Positions 8,587 through 15,273 of a stretch of DNA of 20,237 nucleotides are shown here, piece after piece (positions within the stretch are counted from its first letter, which is position 1; every line of letters starts with the position of its first letter). The DNA is taken from positions 1 through 20,237 of the forward strand of contig JAGLCH010000297.1 in assembly GCA_023146355.1 (NCBI GenBank), read 5' to 3'. The translations under genes were made by a program, and so were the position numbers. The notes below the pieces were generated by a model. The model made no database searches, was not told where the DNA came from, and saw nothing but the letters and a program-made list of their open reading frames with translations. Origin of the DNA: Bacteriovoracaceae bacterium (GTDB lineage Bacteria; Bdellovibrionota; Bacteriovoracia; Bacteriovoracales; Bacteriovoracaceae).

Positions 8587-9210
8587 ATGGGAAAGATTCA
8601 AAATATCTTTAAAAATATTGATTCATTCATTTTTAAAAAATTGGACTTGCTAATCAACCAATCTGGGTGGCAACGAATATCCGATCGTTTTAGACTTTTA
8701 TCAGAACCACAACAAAAATATTCCAATCATCTTTTGTCACTTCTACTAGTCGTGCTTCCTATATCTGTTGTGGCGCTGCTTGGAATATTCAACCTATCGA
8801 TGAACTCTGCCCTCAATGTAAAGAAGGATATTGCTCGCTCGATTAATGTAATCAACGAAAAAAAGAGTGAGTTCTCAACTCTTGAGCGAAAACGACTATC
8901 TCGAACACAAGTATCTGACCGAAAGTCAGCAAATTCGATGCTTTCAAAATCCCTTGAAAGAAAAGGTGTAGATACTTCTAAGATTAAGCTTACCGACTAT
9001 GCAGTAAGCGGAAGTGGTACGAACGTAAACATCTCGAGTATATCATTTACATTTAAAGACTTCTCAAACAATGAACTATCAAATACCTTTTCAGCACTTA
9101 TTGACAGAGAAAAAGTTACCATCCCCATTCTTAAGATAAGGAAGAACAAAAAAGAGAATGCGCTGAATGGAACAATGAAAATAATTCATTATAGTAAGGG
9201 ATCAAAATAG
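8587..9210 (+). CDS. gspM: T2SS assembly protein GspM
   Basis: Bitopic inner-membrane partner of GspL (207 aa). A basic, amphipathic N-terminal region of about 45 residues precedes one membrane helix (HLLSLLLVVLPISVVALLGIF, about 49-69 in part). A helical periplasmic stretch (INEKKSEFSTLERKRLS) and a small alpha/beta domain follow. There are no catalytic motifs, as expected for GspM. The cytoplasmic N-terminal part is longer than in typical GspM. The name depends on size, topology and its position between gspL and gspN. The start is immediately after the gspL stop, and gspN follows after 2 nt. Confidence 0.82.
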   Translation: MGKIQNIFKNIDSFIFKKLDLLINQSGWQRISDRFRLLSEPQQKYSNHLLSLLLVVLPISVVALLGIFNLSMNSALNVKKDIARSINVINEKKSEFSTLERKRLSRTQVSDRKSANSMLSKSLERKGVDTSKIKLTDYAVSGSGTNVNISSISFTFKDFSNNELSNTFSALIDREKVTIPILKIRKNKKENALNGTMKIIHYSKGSK

Positions 9211-9212
9211 TT

Positions 9213-10139
9213 ATGAACAAAAAAATTGAATCGACAAGTGTTCAAGACGATGTTTACCAAAAAGGAAAACTACATCTAGCAAAGACTATCCTCCTGTTTT
9301 CCACAGTATTATGCATCACAATTCTTTCAAATCTATCTATAAGCGATAAACTTATTTCAGCTGTTGAAACAGGAATTGGGTCACTTCGAGGCTGCCCCAT
9401 TTCTTATAGTGGAATTGAGTTCAGCTGGTTCCCCCCCTCTCTGAGTATTAAGTCTCCTGAACTAGGAGCAACTTGCTTTGGAGGACGTCAAAGCAACCGG
9501 TTGGAGCTTAGAAACACTCCTATCTCACTAAGCTTTCCCAGTGTATATCCGCCGGGAATAAAGCTTCATACTCAGCTCTGGAAAAAGAAGAGTAATACAA
9601 AAATCAATATTTACCCCACATTTGCCTTTGGAAAAACACTACTGAAGATTACCGATACAGTAGTTGGACATGACCTTCTTACAGACATCATAGGCAGTGA
9701 AATCATTAAAGGATCACTCGACATTGAGTCAATTATTGAGATTGTTAATGGTTCACCTACTGCAGGTGATATATTAATTAAGTCAAAGAACCTTAATATC
9801 CCAAAACAAACAATTAGCGGCCTAACTATTCCAGAGTTGAAAATTAATAATCTTCAATTGAAAGGAAGTTTATTAAAATCAAAAATTAAAGTCATTTCCT
9901 TTCTAATTGGTGATGAGACCTCCCCAATCGTGGCCAATTTTAAGGGAACCATTCGCCTGAATAAATACAACATAAAAAAATCAAAGCTAAACCTAACGGG
10001 TGATATAAAATTCTCTCAAGAACTTCTGGCCGCTTTCCCCATAATTAATATGTTGGTAATAGGAAAGGAAAACCAGGGCGGCTTTTATAGAGTTAAATTG
10101 ACAGGGCCACTAAGCTCTCCAAAACCACAAATCTTATAA
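9213..10139 (+). CDS. gspN: T2SS protein GspN (delta-proteobacterial type)
   Basis: Membrane-anchored protein (308 aa) at the end of the secretion operon. A single N-terminal hydrophobic anchor (about 23-42, HLAKTILLFSTVLCITILSN) is followed by a beta-rich periplasmic domain with alternating hydrophobic strands, such as CPISYSGIEFSWFPPSLSIK and GLTIPELKINNLQLKGSLL, resembling AsmA-like or GspN folds. Two cysteines (in RGCPIS and ATCFGG) could form a disulfide. The 'GxLxxPxP' ending (LTGPLSSPKPQIL) resembles that of the GspN family. The precise role of GspN is poorly known and it is absent from many T2SS loci. It has the same strand and tight spacing as gspM. Confidence 0.8.
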   Translation: MNKKIESTSVQDDVYQKGKLHLAKTILLFSTVLCITILSNLSISDKLISAVETGIGSLRGCPISYSGIEFSWFPPSLSIKSPELGATCFGGRQSNRLELRNTPISLSFPSVYPPGIKLHTQLWKKKSNTKINIYPTFAFGKTLLKITDTVVGHDLLTDIIGSEIIKGSLDIESIIEIVNGSPTAGDILIKSKNLNIPKQTISGLTIPELKINNLQLKGSLLKSKIKVISFLIGDETSPIVANFKGTIRLNKYNIKKSKLNLTGDIKFSQELLAAFPIINMLVIGKENQGGFYRVKLTGPLSSPKPQIL

Positions 10140-10171
10140 TAAGTATTTTCTAATTTAATAAGGATTAATCA

Positions 10172-11134
10172 ATGGATATTGCAAAAACTATTGAAACTCT
10201 TAGTCATAATCTAAGTGAACACATTGACGGCCAAACTCCAAATCATCATATCCGAGAAGTATATCGGTATGCTGTTCTTCCCGCAGGAAAACTTTTTCGT
10301 CCCCTGCTTGTAAGCGCTATAGCTAAAGATTTTAGCATTAGTAAGCAAGTAAATTTAACTCCCAAATCAGGACACTCCCTTTTAGCATCTGCAATTGAAA
10401 TTCATCACGCCTACAGCCTAGTACACGATGATCTGCCTTGTATGGATGATGACGACATGAGAAGAGGACGACCATCAACTCATAAGGCCTACGGGGAATG
10501 GAAAGCGCTCCTCGTGGGAGATGGACTCCTGAATTTGTCATACCGATTAATTTCACTAATTGATTCAAAGAATTTATCAAATGTATTTAGATTTTTCAGC
10601 TGGTCAACAGGCGCTAAAGGTCTTATCCATGGGCAAGTGCTAGATCTTTCAGAAGAAATGAAAGAGAATTTTACAACTCTACTTGATACCCACCGATTCA
10701 AGACAGCGCGCCTGATTCAGAACTCAATGGTATCGAGCTACTTCTTAATTGAAGACAAGAAAACGGGCAGTGAGCACCGTCAAATGCTTGATATTTTCAA
10801 GCTTGGTCACTATACAGGGATTGTCTTTCAACTCCTAGATGATCTCACTGAATTCGCTGACTACGAACTCTCAGAGCATGAAAAAGAGATCAGCCCATGG
10901 TTTAATTTTTCTGATGAGACTAACTGCGAACTACTAAAAGGACTTGAAAGAATAACTGAACTATCAGACAAACACCTGATGGATAATTACAAAACAGTTA
11001 TGAAAATATACTTCGGAAAAATCTGTAAAATACTAACTGAAAATCAGAGCAATGTTCAAAGACACCTTAAAGACAACTGTAAAAAAGAAGTAGAACTACT
11101 CCCAATTATGACGCTTCTCAAGAGAGTGAGCTAA
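10172..11134 (+). CDS. Divergent polyprenyl (farnesyl-type) diphosphate synthase
   Basis: Trans-prenyltransferase family protein (320 aa; IspA is about 300) that would condense isopentenyl diphosphate with allylic diphosphates in the cytosol. The front half is well conserved: GKLFRP (39-44), then the first Asp-rich motif DDLPCMDDDDMRRGRPSTHK with D86, D87 and D92. Further on are GQVLDL, KTARLI and GIVFQLLDD. The second Asp-rich motif is altered: D223-D-L-T-E227 replaces DDxxD. The conserved glycine/lysine-rich loop that normally ends 'GKxTYP' is replaced by an unrelated stretch (EKEISPWFNF). It starts 32 nt after gspN (AAGGA site) and is probably co-transcribed with the T2SS operon. I withhold the symbol ispA because product length and activity are uncertain. 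Confidence 0.82.
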   Translation: MDIAKTIETLSHNLSEHIDGQTPNHHIREVYRYAVLPAGKLFRPLLVSAIAKDFSISKQVNLTPKSGHSLLASAIEIHHAYSLVHDDLPCMDDDDMRRGRPSTHKAYGEWKALLVGDGLLNLSYRLISLIDSKNLSNVFRFFSWSTGAKGLIHGQVLDLSEEMKENFTTLLDTHRFKTARLIQNSMVSSYFLIEDKKTGSEHRQMLDIFKLGHYTGIVFQLLDDLTEFADYELSEHEKEISPWFNFSDETNCELLKGLERITELSDKHLMDNYKTVMKIYFGKICKILTENQSNVQRHLKDNCKKEVELLPIMTLLKRVS

Positions 11135-11527
11135 CTCAATAATTTTAGTTAGCTCTTCTCTAAGAGGAACAGAATCAAGTTGTAATTTTTTATTTGCTAG
11201 CGGTTGGGCCAAATCAACTTGCTGAAAATCGTGCGACTTTGCAAGCGCCTCACCTAAGACCTCTTCCTCTAGGCTTTCACCCTTTATAAGAATTGATTTG
11301 GCCTTTTCTATCGTGTACTTATCCTCAAAGAGCAGCTTTTTAATCCTAAGGATTGCATCGATATCCTTGTGCTCAAAAAGCTTATGCCCTGCCGATGAAA
11401 TAATTGGGTCAATTTCATCAAATTCCGTTTCCCAAAACCTTAGAACATACTTTTTAACGCCCGTAACGGTCGCCACCTCCTCGAAAGTGAAGTGAGATTT
11501 ATTTGGTATTGAAATTTTTTCAGTCAT
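11096..11527 (-). CDS. MerR-family transcriptional regulator
   Basis: Small DNA-binding regulator (143 aa). The winged helix-turn-helix lies at about residues 13-80, with FEEVATVTGVKKYVLRFWE (the MerR 'R.WE' helix) and the wing GHKLFEHKDIDAILRIKKLL. The C-terminal third is helical and probably dimerises; no cysteine pattern or ligand domain is visible, so an effector cannot be named. It starts 13 nt after the ihfA stop, with GAGG 5 nt before the ATG, so the two form an operon. An ihfA-merR pair is a common arrangement in delta-proteobacterial genomes. The 3' end overlaps the convergent prenyl synthase gene by 39 nt. Confidence 0.9.
   Translation of the reverse strand: MTEKISIPNKSHFTFEEVATVTGVKKYVLRFWETEFDEIDPIISSAGHKLFEHKDIDAILRIKKLLFEDKYTIEKAKSILIKGESLEEEVLGEALAKSHDFQQVDLAQPLANKKLQLDSVPLREELTKIIELAHSLEKRHNWE
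11128..11155. terminator. Hairpin at the ispA-like/merR convergent end
   Basis: A perfect 9-bp inverted repeat, GAGCTAACT (11128-11136) and AGTTAGCTC (11147-11155), with a 10-nt loop covers the stop codon of the prenyl synthase gene. It also lies inside the end of the oppositely transcribed merR gene. Four further outer base pairs (AGAG with CTCT) are possible across a small internal loop. It could act as a bidirectional terminator, but neither side has a clear T-tract. On the merR strand it encodes two ELT/ELA segments, so coding repetition could also explain it. Confidence 0.4.
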
Positions 11528-11540
11528 TTAAGCCTCAGCT

Positions 11541-11975
11541 CTAGAGGCCTTCGCCAAATCCTGTTGAATGAGTATCAACTTCAACTACCATATCTTCTTG
11601 TGAAGTCTGGAAAGAGCTAAGTGCTCTTGATGTTCCAGGCTGAGAAGACTGTGTAGTATCTTCTGTCCCATCATCATTTAAACGATGAGCAAAACGTGAA
11701 GTGACATCTTCCTTAAGAACTTGTGATGGCTTGAAAGTAAGAACACGTCTAGCAGAGATGTCCATAGATTCACCAGTTTGAGGATTTCTCCCTATTCTTG
11801 TCTTTTTGTCTCTGATTGAAAAATTTCCAAAACCAGAAATCTTAACCTTCTCTCCTCTCGCTAGTGTTTCTTTGATGGTGTTAAACACCATATCAACAAG
11901 CTCCGCCGCCTCTTTTTTAGAGAACCCAGCTTCCTTATAAACACGCTCAACGATATCGGCCTTGGTTAGACTCAT
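11541..11975 (-). CDS. ihfA: Integration host factor alpha subunit with C-terminal extension
   Basis: DNA-bending nucleoid protein (144 aa; IHF alpha is usually about 95-100). The start at 11975 is fixed by a full AGGAGG (11982-11987 on the plus strand, read in complement) six nt upstream. The HU/IHF fold spans residues 1-95: MSLTKADIVERVYKEAGFS, then VKISGFGNFSIRDKKTRIGR. The DNA-intercalating arm has R63-N-P65 and the ARRVLTFKPSQVLK segment, which favours IHF alpha over HU. Residues 96-144 are an extra Ser/Thr/Gln/Asp-rich, acidic tail ending GFGEGL with no similarity to the core. It is cotranscribed with the downstream merR gene. It may partner an IhfB encoded elsewhere. Confidence 0.93.
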   Translation of the reverse strand: MSLTKADIVERVYKEAGFSKKEAAELVDMVFNTIKETLARGEKVKISGFGNFSIRDKKTRIGRNPQTGESMDISARRVLTFKPSQVLKEDVTSRFAHRLNDDGTEDTTQSSQPGTSRALSSFQTSQEDMVVEVDTHSTGFGEGL

Positions 11976-12015
11976 AATTTTCCTCCTGAAAACCTGATAT
12001 AAAAAACTTTCCATT

Positions 12016-12053
12016 ATTATTAATAGGTTAGCAAATAAGCCCATTGATTTCAA
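12016..12053 (-). promoter_or_regulatory. ihfA: Putative ihfA promoter
   Basis: On the minus strand TTGAAA (12053-12048) is followed after 17 nt by TAACCT (12030-12025). A TGc directly before the latter gives an extended -10 element. An AT-rich TATTAATAAT stretch (12025-12016) follows. This lies about 50 nt upstream of the ihfA ATG. The -10 hexamer matches only moderately. Confidence 0.38.
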
Positions 12054-12208
12054 AAGAAAAACAACAAGTTACGAAAATAAATGAGAAAAGTCTAACTCCT
12101 CTATTTATCGTTCGCTGGATGATTTACACAATAGAGATTAATATCCAAAAGAATAGAACAATTTGCCCCACTACCCGACAAAAACAATCAGGTAAAAGAG
12201 ATGTTGTC

Positions 12209-13192
12209 CTACCGTTCTCTAAAGGAACTTTGAACTGAAACATGCACTGGCTTTAACAGGTACTCAAGTATTGATTTCTTTCCTGTTTTAATCTCTGCAA
12301 TAAGGGTCATTCCAGGAATGACAGGCAGGTGAGCTGAAGTTGCGCCAAGATGATTTTTTGATAATTCCAAAATCCCCCTATAATAGGGATTCCCTTCAGG
12401 ATCTAAAATAGTCATTGCAGATATCTCTTTCAGATCTTCAATCATGCCGCCAAATCTACCATAATTATAGGTATTAAACTTTATAGTCACGGCCTGACCA
12501 ACAACCACATGTCCAATATCACTAGTTGATATCATAACTTCAGCAACTAGCTTCCGATCTGCTGGTACTATTTCAAAAATTGTAGCTCCAGACTCAATAA
12601 TACTGCCCACAGGGTGCTCCACCGCAAAGTGAACGACCCCATCAATTGGAGAACGTATCTCAAGATTAGCTAATTGATTTCGCAACCTTTCAACAATCTC
12701 TATCGTTTCACTTTTTCTTCCTTCAAGATCATTGAATTTTTCTTGTAGAGTTAAAAAAGAAATTTTAGAATTTAATCCTTTTTTATAGAGCCCCTCTCTT
12801 ATCTGTAGCTGCTCCTTTACATTTTTCATTTGAATAAGTACTGACTTTAATTGACCAGTAGCTTGCTTATACTCAGATCTGATAATAGTGGAATCAAACC
12901 TGAGCAGTAACTGCCCCTTCCTAACGCCTTGCCCCCTACGAACAAGTATATCGCGAACAAGTCCACCATCTTGGTGTTGTACTTTACTAATTGTATTAAC
13001 TGGTATGATCTTACCTTTGGCCACAGCAACTTCATCAATCTCCATGTAGTGGGCCCAGATAAAAAAGAGTACCACCATCACAGAAAGGAAAACTGTGAGT
13101 AGCCGCAAAACAAATGGGTTAGCACCCTCTTCCAGTAAAACCGACTGGGACAAATGACGATTTTCTTTTGATAATAAACTTTTCAGTTTCAT
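12209..13192 (-). CDS. T1SS periplasmic adaptor, HlyD/LapC-like (short)
   Basis: Membrane-fusion protein that would link the inner-membrane ABC exporter to the TolC-like duct (327 aa; HlyD/LapC-type adaptors are usually 400-480). A single membrane helix at about 27-48 follows a cytoplasmic N terminus. Next come a lipoyl half-motif (VAVAKGKIIPVNTISKVQ and GGLVRDILVRRGQGVRKGQ), a helical hairpin (about 108-178) and the returning lipoyl half (NLEIRSPIDGVVHFAVEH). A beta-barrel domain with GMTLIAEIKTGKKSILEYLL ends it, the classical HlyD-family C terminus. The alpha hairpin is short, about half the HlyD length. The start overlaps the ABC protein 1 stop (ATGA). Last gene of the secretion operon. 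Confidence 0.93.
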   Translation of the reverse strand: MKLKSLLSKENRHLSQSVLLEEGANPFVLRLLTVFLSVMVVLFFIWAHYMEIDEVAVAKGKIIPVNTISKVQHQDGGLVRDILVRRGQGVRKGQLLLRFDSTIIRSEYKQATGQLKSVLIQMKNVKEQLQIREGLYKKGLNSKISFLTLQEKFNDLEGRKSETIEIVERLRNQLANLEIRSPIDGVVHFAVEHPVGSIIESGATIFEIVPADRKLVAEVMISTSDIGHVVVGQAVTIKFNTYNYGRFGGMIEDLKEISAMTILDPEGNPYYRGILELSKNHLGATSAHLPVIPGMTLIAEIKTGKKSILEYLLKPVHVSVQSSFRER

Positions 13193-15273
13193 CGCTGTTC
13201 CTTAGTAAATGCATCACGAACATCTTTTCCCGTTCCATACATGCGAACCTTCCCATGATCGAGCCAAATTGCTTTATCAGCAACTTTCAAAACTCTGGCA
13301 TCATGAGTGGTAATTATAATAGTTCTAGTATTTTTATATTTTTTTACTAGCGACAATGCTGTAGAGACACTCTCTACATTTAAGTCTTTTGTTAAGTCAT
13401 CGATCAATAGGAGATTTGATTTCTTTAAAAAAGATCGTACCAATGAGAGCCTTTTTAAAAAATACAAGTTAAAGCTTTCATCGTTTTCATTCAAAGCAGA
13501 GTCTAACTTTCTCGGTAAAGACATGATTTCATCGAAAAGATCCACCTCTTTTAAAAGTGTAATAAGCTCTTCACTATGATGTTTGGGAGCATATAGTTCA
13601 ATATTGTTAATAATAGAATCATTGAAAAAATGGGATTCTTGAGGACAATATGAAATCTGTCTTCTATGTTTAACAAGGTTCTGCTGCTGGACATTCATTT
13701 TATCAATTTGTACTCTACCAACCTGAGGAGTTATCAAACCGAGCAAAAGTTTTAAGACGCTAGACTTGCCACTTCCATTATGGCCAATCACAACAAGACA
13801 TTCTCCATGAGAGATATCAAAGCTCACCCCTAGCAGTGCAGGATATGATTCTGCAGTGTAACGAAGTGAGACCTGGTCAAATTTAACCTCACCCTTTAGC
13901 GGCCTAGTTACCTGGAATGATTCCTCATTTCTCTTCTCAATTGGAAGTGACATGAAGCGATCTAGCTGAGAAATACTATTTTTTATTCGATCAAATTGAC
14001 TCATCACTGAAAAGAATGATTTAAGTGGTGCAAGAATTTTCCACAGTATTAAAATCACGGCCATCAGACCACCAGCAGTCATCTGATCAGCAATAACTTG
14101 AGAAACACCAACACCAATAGTTGCAAGAGCAGCAAGAGAAGTAATGGTGCTTGATACAGTATTGATTAATTCGGAAACATGACCGGATTTTCCTTGATTT
14201 AAAATTGCATCTCCTAAGAATTTATTAAACCGTTCCCTCCAAGCAGAAGATAGATTCGCTGACCGAATTTCACTAATTTGACCGATCGATTCTATCAAAA
14301 AATCATTCTTTCTCTTGCTGCTTTTTGCTAGGCCAGAACTAGATTTCTTAGAGAGGGGAATAAATGTTAATGCCATTATAATAAAGAGTATTATTGTAAT
14401 AATAGGAACGATTACAACTATTCCTCCAATGAGATATGTTGCAAATAATAAAACTATTACGAAGGGCGCATCAAGAAGCGAGCTGACACCGATACCTGAG
14501 AAAAAGTTTTGGATAGACTCAAAATCTCTAATTCTTGAAAGCTGTGAACTGATACCTGCCTTTTCAGTATAGGTTGGAGGCAGATAAAGCAAACGACGGA
14601 CTACCTCTTTATTTACAATGGCACCCATACGAGTACTAATAAATGTTAAGACGTAATTTCGCAAAGACTTTAAAGCGATGAAGGATAGAATAAAGATTAA
14701 TACGCCAAGGATAAGAAGGGGAAAACTGCTCCCTGCATTTGCAATAGTAAGCTGGCCATATATTGTCATGACAAAGAGAGGTGTTGCCAATGAAACTGCT
14801 GCCATAACAAACGAAAGGACAATACAGGTTACTAACATCCTTTTAAATCTAAAAAGTAATTTCACAAACCAGTTCGGAATTGCATTTACGAGAGAAATAT
14901 TATCCGATGACTCAAATATAAACATGTAAAAGTCGCCCGTGAGGGTTGGCGCTTCTACCAGTTTATAGGATCTGCTTGTACCGTCAAAGCTGATAATAGC
15001 AGAATCATTTTTTTTTGTAATTGCTAAAGGGTCTCCATTAGAATCAATATATAAAGCAGGAAGTGATTGATGCTCGATATCATGTATGCTTCCGGAGAAT
15101 TTGGTCACTCTATATTGTAAATTTGCCATCGTCGCAAGCAGTGAATTAAGATTAAATTCCTTTTTACAATATGGCATAGCATCATCTAGCACCTGCCCTT
15201 CGTTTTTCCAGCCTAAAGCATCAAGGAGAGGATAAAGAGAAATAAGAAAAGGGGATTCAGGAACTTGATTCAC
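13189..15273 (-). CDS. T1SS ABC exporter subunit 1 (C39-like domain, membrane domain, ATPase)
   Basis: Inner-membrane ABC exporter half (694 aa), HlyB/LapB type. Residues 1 to about 130 form a C39-like domain without the catalytic Cys-His pattern, as in exporters that bind RTX cargo rather than cut it. The membrane domain is about 145-420. In the ATPase domain, Walker A is intact (G497-HNGSGKSS, K503), the Q-loop Q545 is present and the H-loop His657 is present. The signature LSGGQ is entirely lost (FNLYF, 601-605), and the residue after Walker B Asp625 is Asp626 instead of catalytic Glu. These features complement the defects of ABC protein 2, implying a heterodimer. Start is GTG 15273 with GGAGGGG upstream, overlapping the hemerythrin gene stop by 4 nt. 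Confidence 0.93.
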   Translation of the reverse strand: MNQVPESPFLISLYPLLDALGWKNEGQVLDDAMPYCKKEFNLNSLLATMANLQYRVTKFSGSIHDIEHQSLPALYIDSNGDPLAITKKNDSAIISFDGTSRSYKLVEAPTLTGDFYMFIFESSDNISLVNAIPNWFVKLLFRFKRMLVTCIVLSFVMAAVSLATPLFVMTIYGQLTIANAGSSFPLLILGVLIFILSFIALKSLRNYVLTFISTRMGAIVNKEVVRRLLYLPPTYTEKAGISSQLSRIRDFESIQNFFSGIGVSSLLDAPFVIVLLFATYLIGGIVVIVPIITIILFIIMALTFIPLSKKSSSGLAKSSKRKNDFLIESIGQISEIRSANLSSAWRERFNKFLGDAILNQGKSGHVSELINTVSSTITSLAALATIGVGVSQVIADQMTAGGLMAVILILWKILAPLKSFFSVMSQFDRIKNSISQLDRFMSLPIEKRNEESFQVTRPLKGEVKFDQVSLRYTAESYPALLGVSFDISHGECLVVIGHNGSGKSSVLKLLLGLITPQVGRVQIDKMNVQQQNLVKHRRQISYCPQESHFFNDSIINNIELYAPKHHSEELITLLKEVDLFDEIMSLPRKLDSALNENDESFNLYFLKRLSLVRSFLKKSNLLLIDDLTKDLNVESVSTALSLVKKYKNTRTIIITTHDARVLKVADKAIWLDHGKVRMYGTGKDVRDAFTKEQR

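Noticed and set aside
12036..12053. Possible IHF site (AATCAA plus TTA) in the ihfA promoter, suggesting autoregulation
   Set aside because: The spacing is five instead of four bases from the WATCAANNNNTTR consensus; a similar off-by-one match in the tolC leader suggests chance in AT-rich DNA.
12172..12194. Weak 7-bp hairpin after the hlyD-like gene, considered as a terminator
   Set aside because: The stem contains a wobble pair and no T-tract follows on the minus strand, so I do not call it a terminator. The rest of the gap shows nothing else definite.
12044..12238. Small plus-strand frame in the ihfA-hlyD gap (64 aa)
   Set aside because: It overlaps the putative ihfA promoter and the end of hlyD, has no ribosome site and no recognisable sequence.
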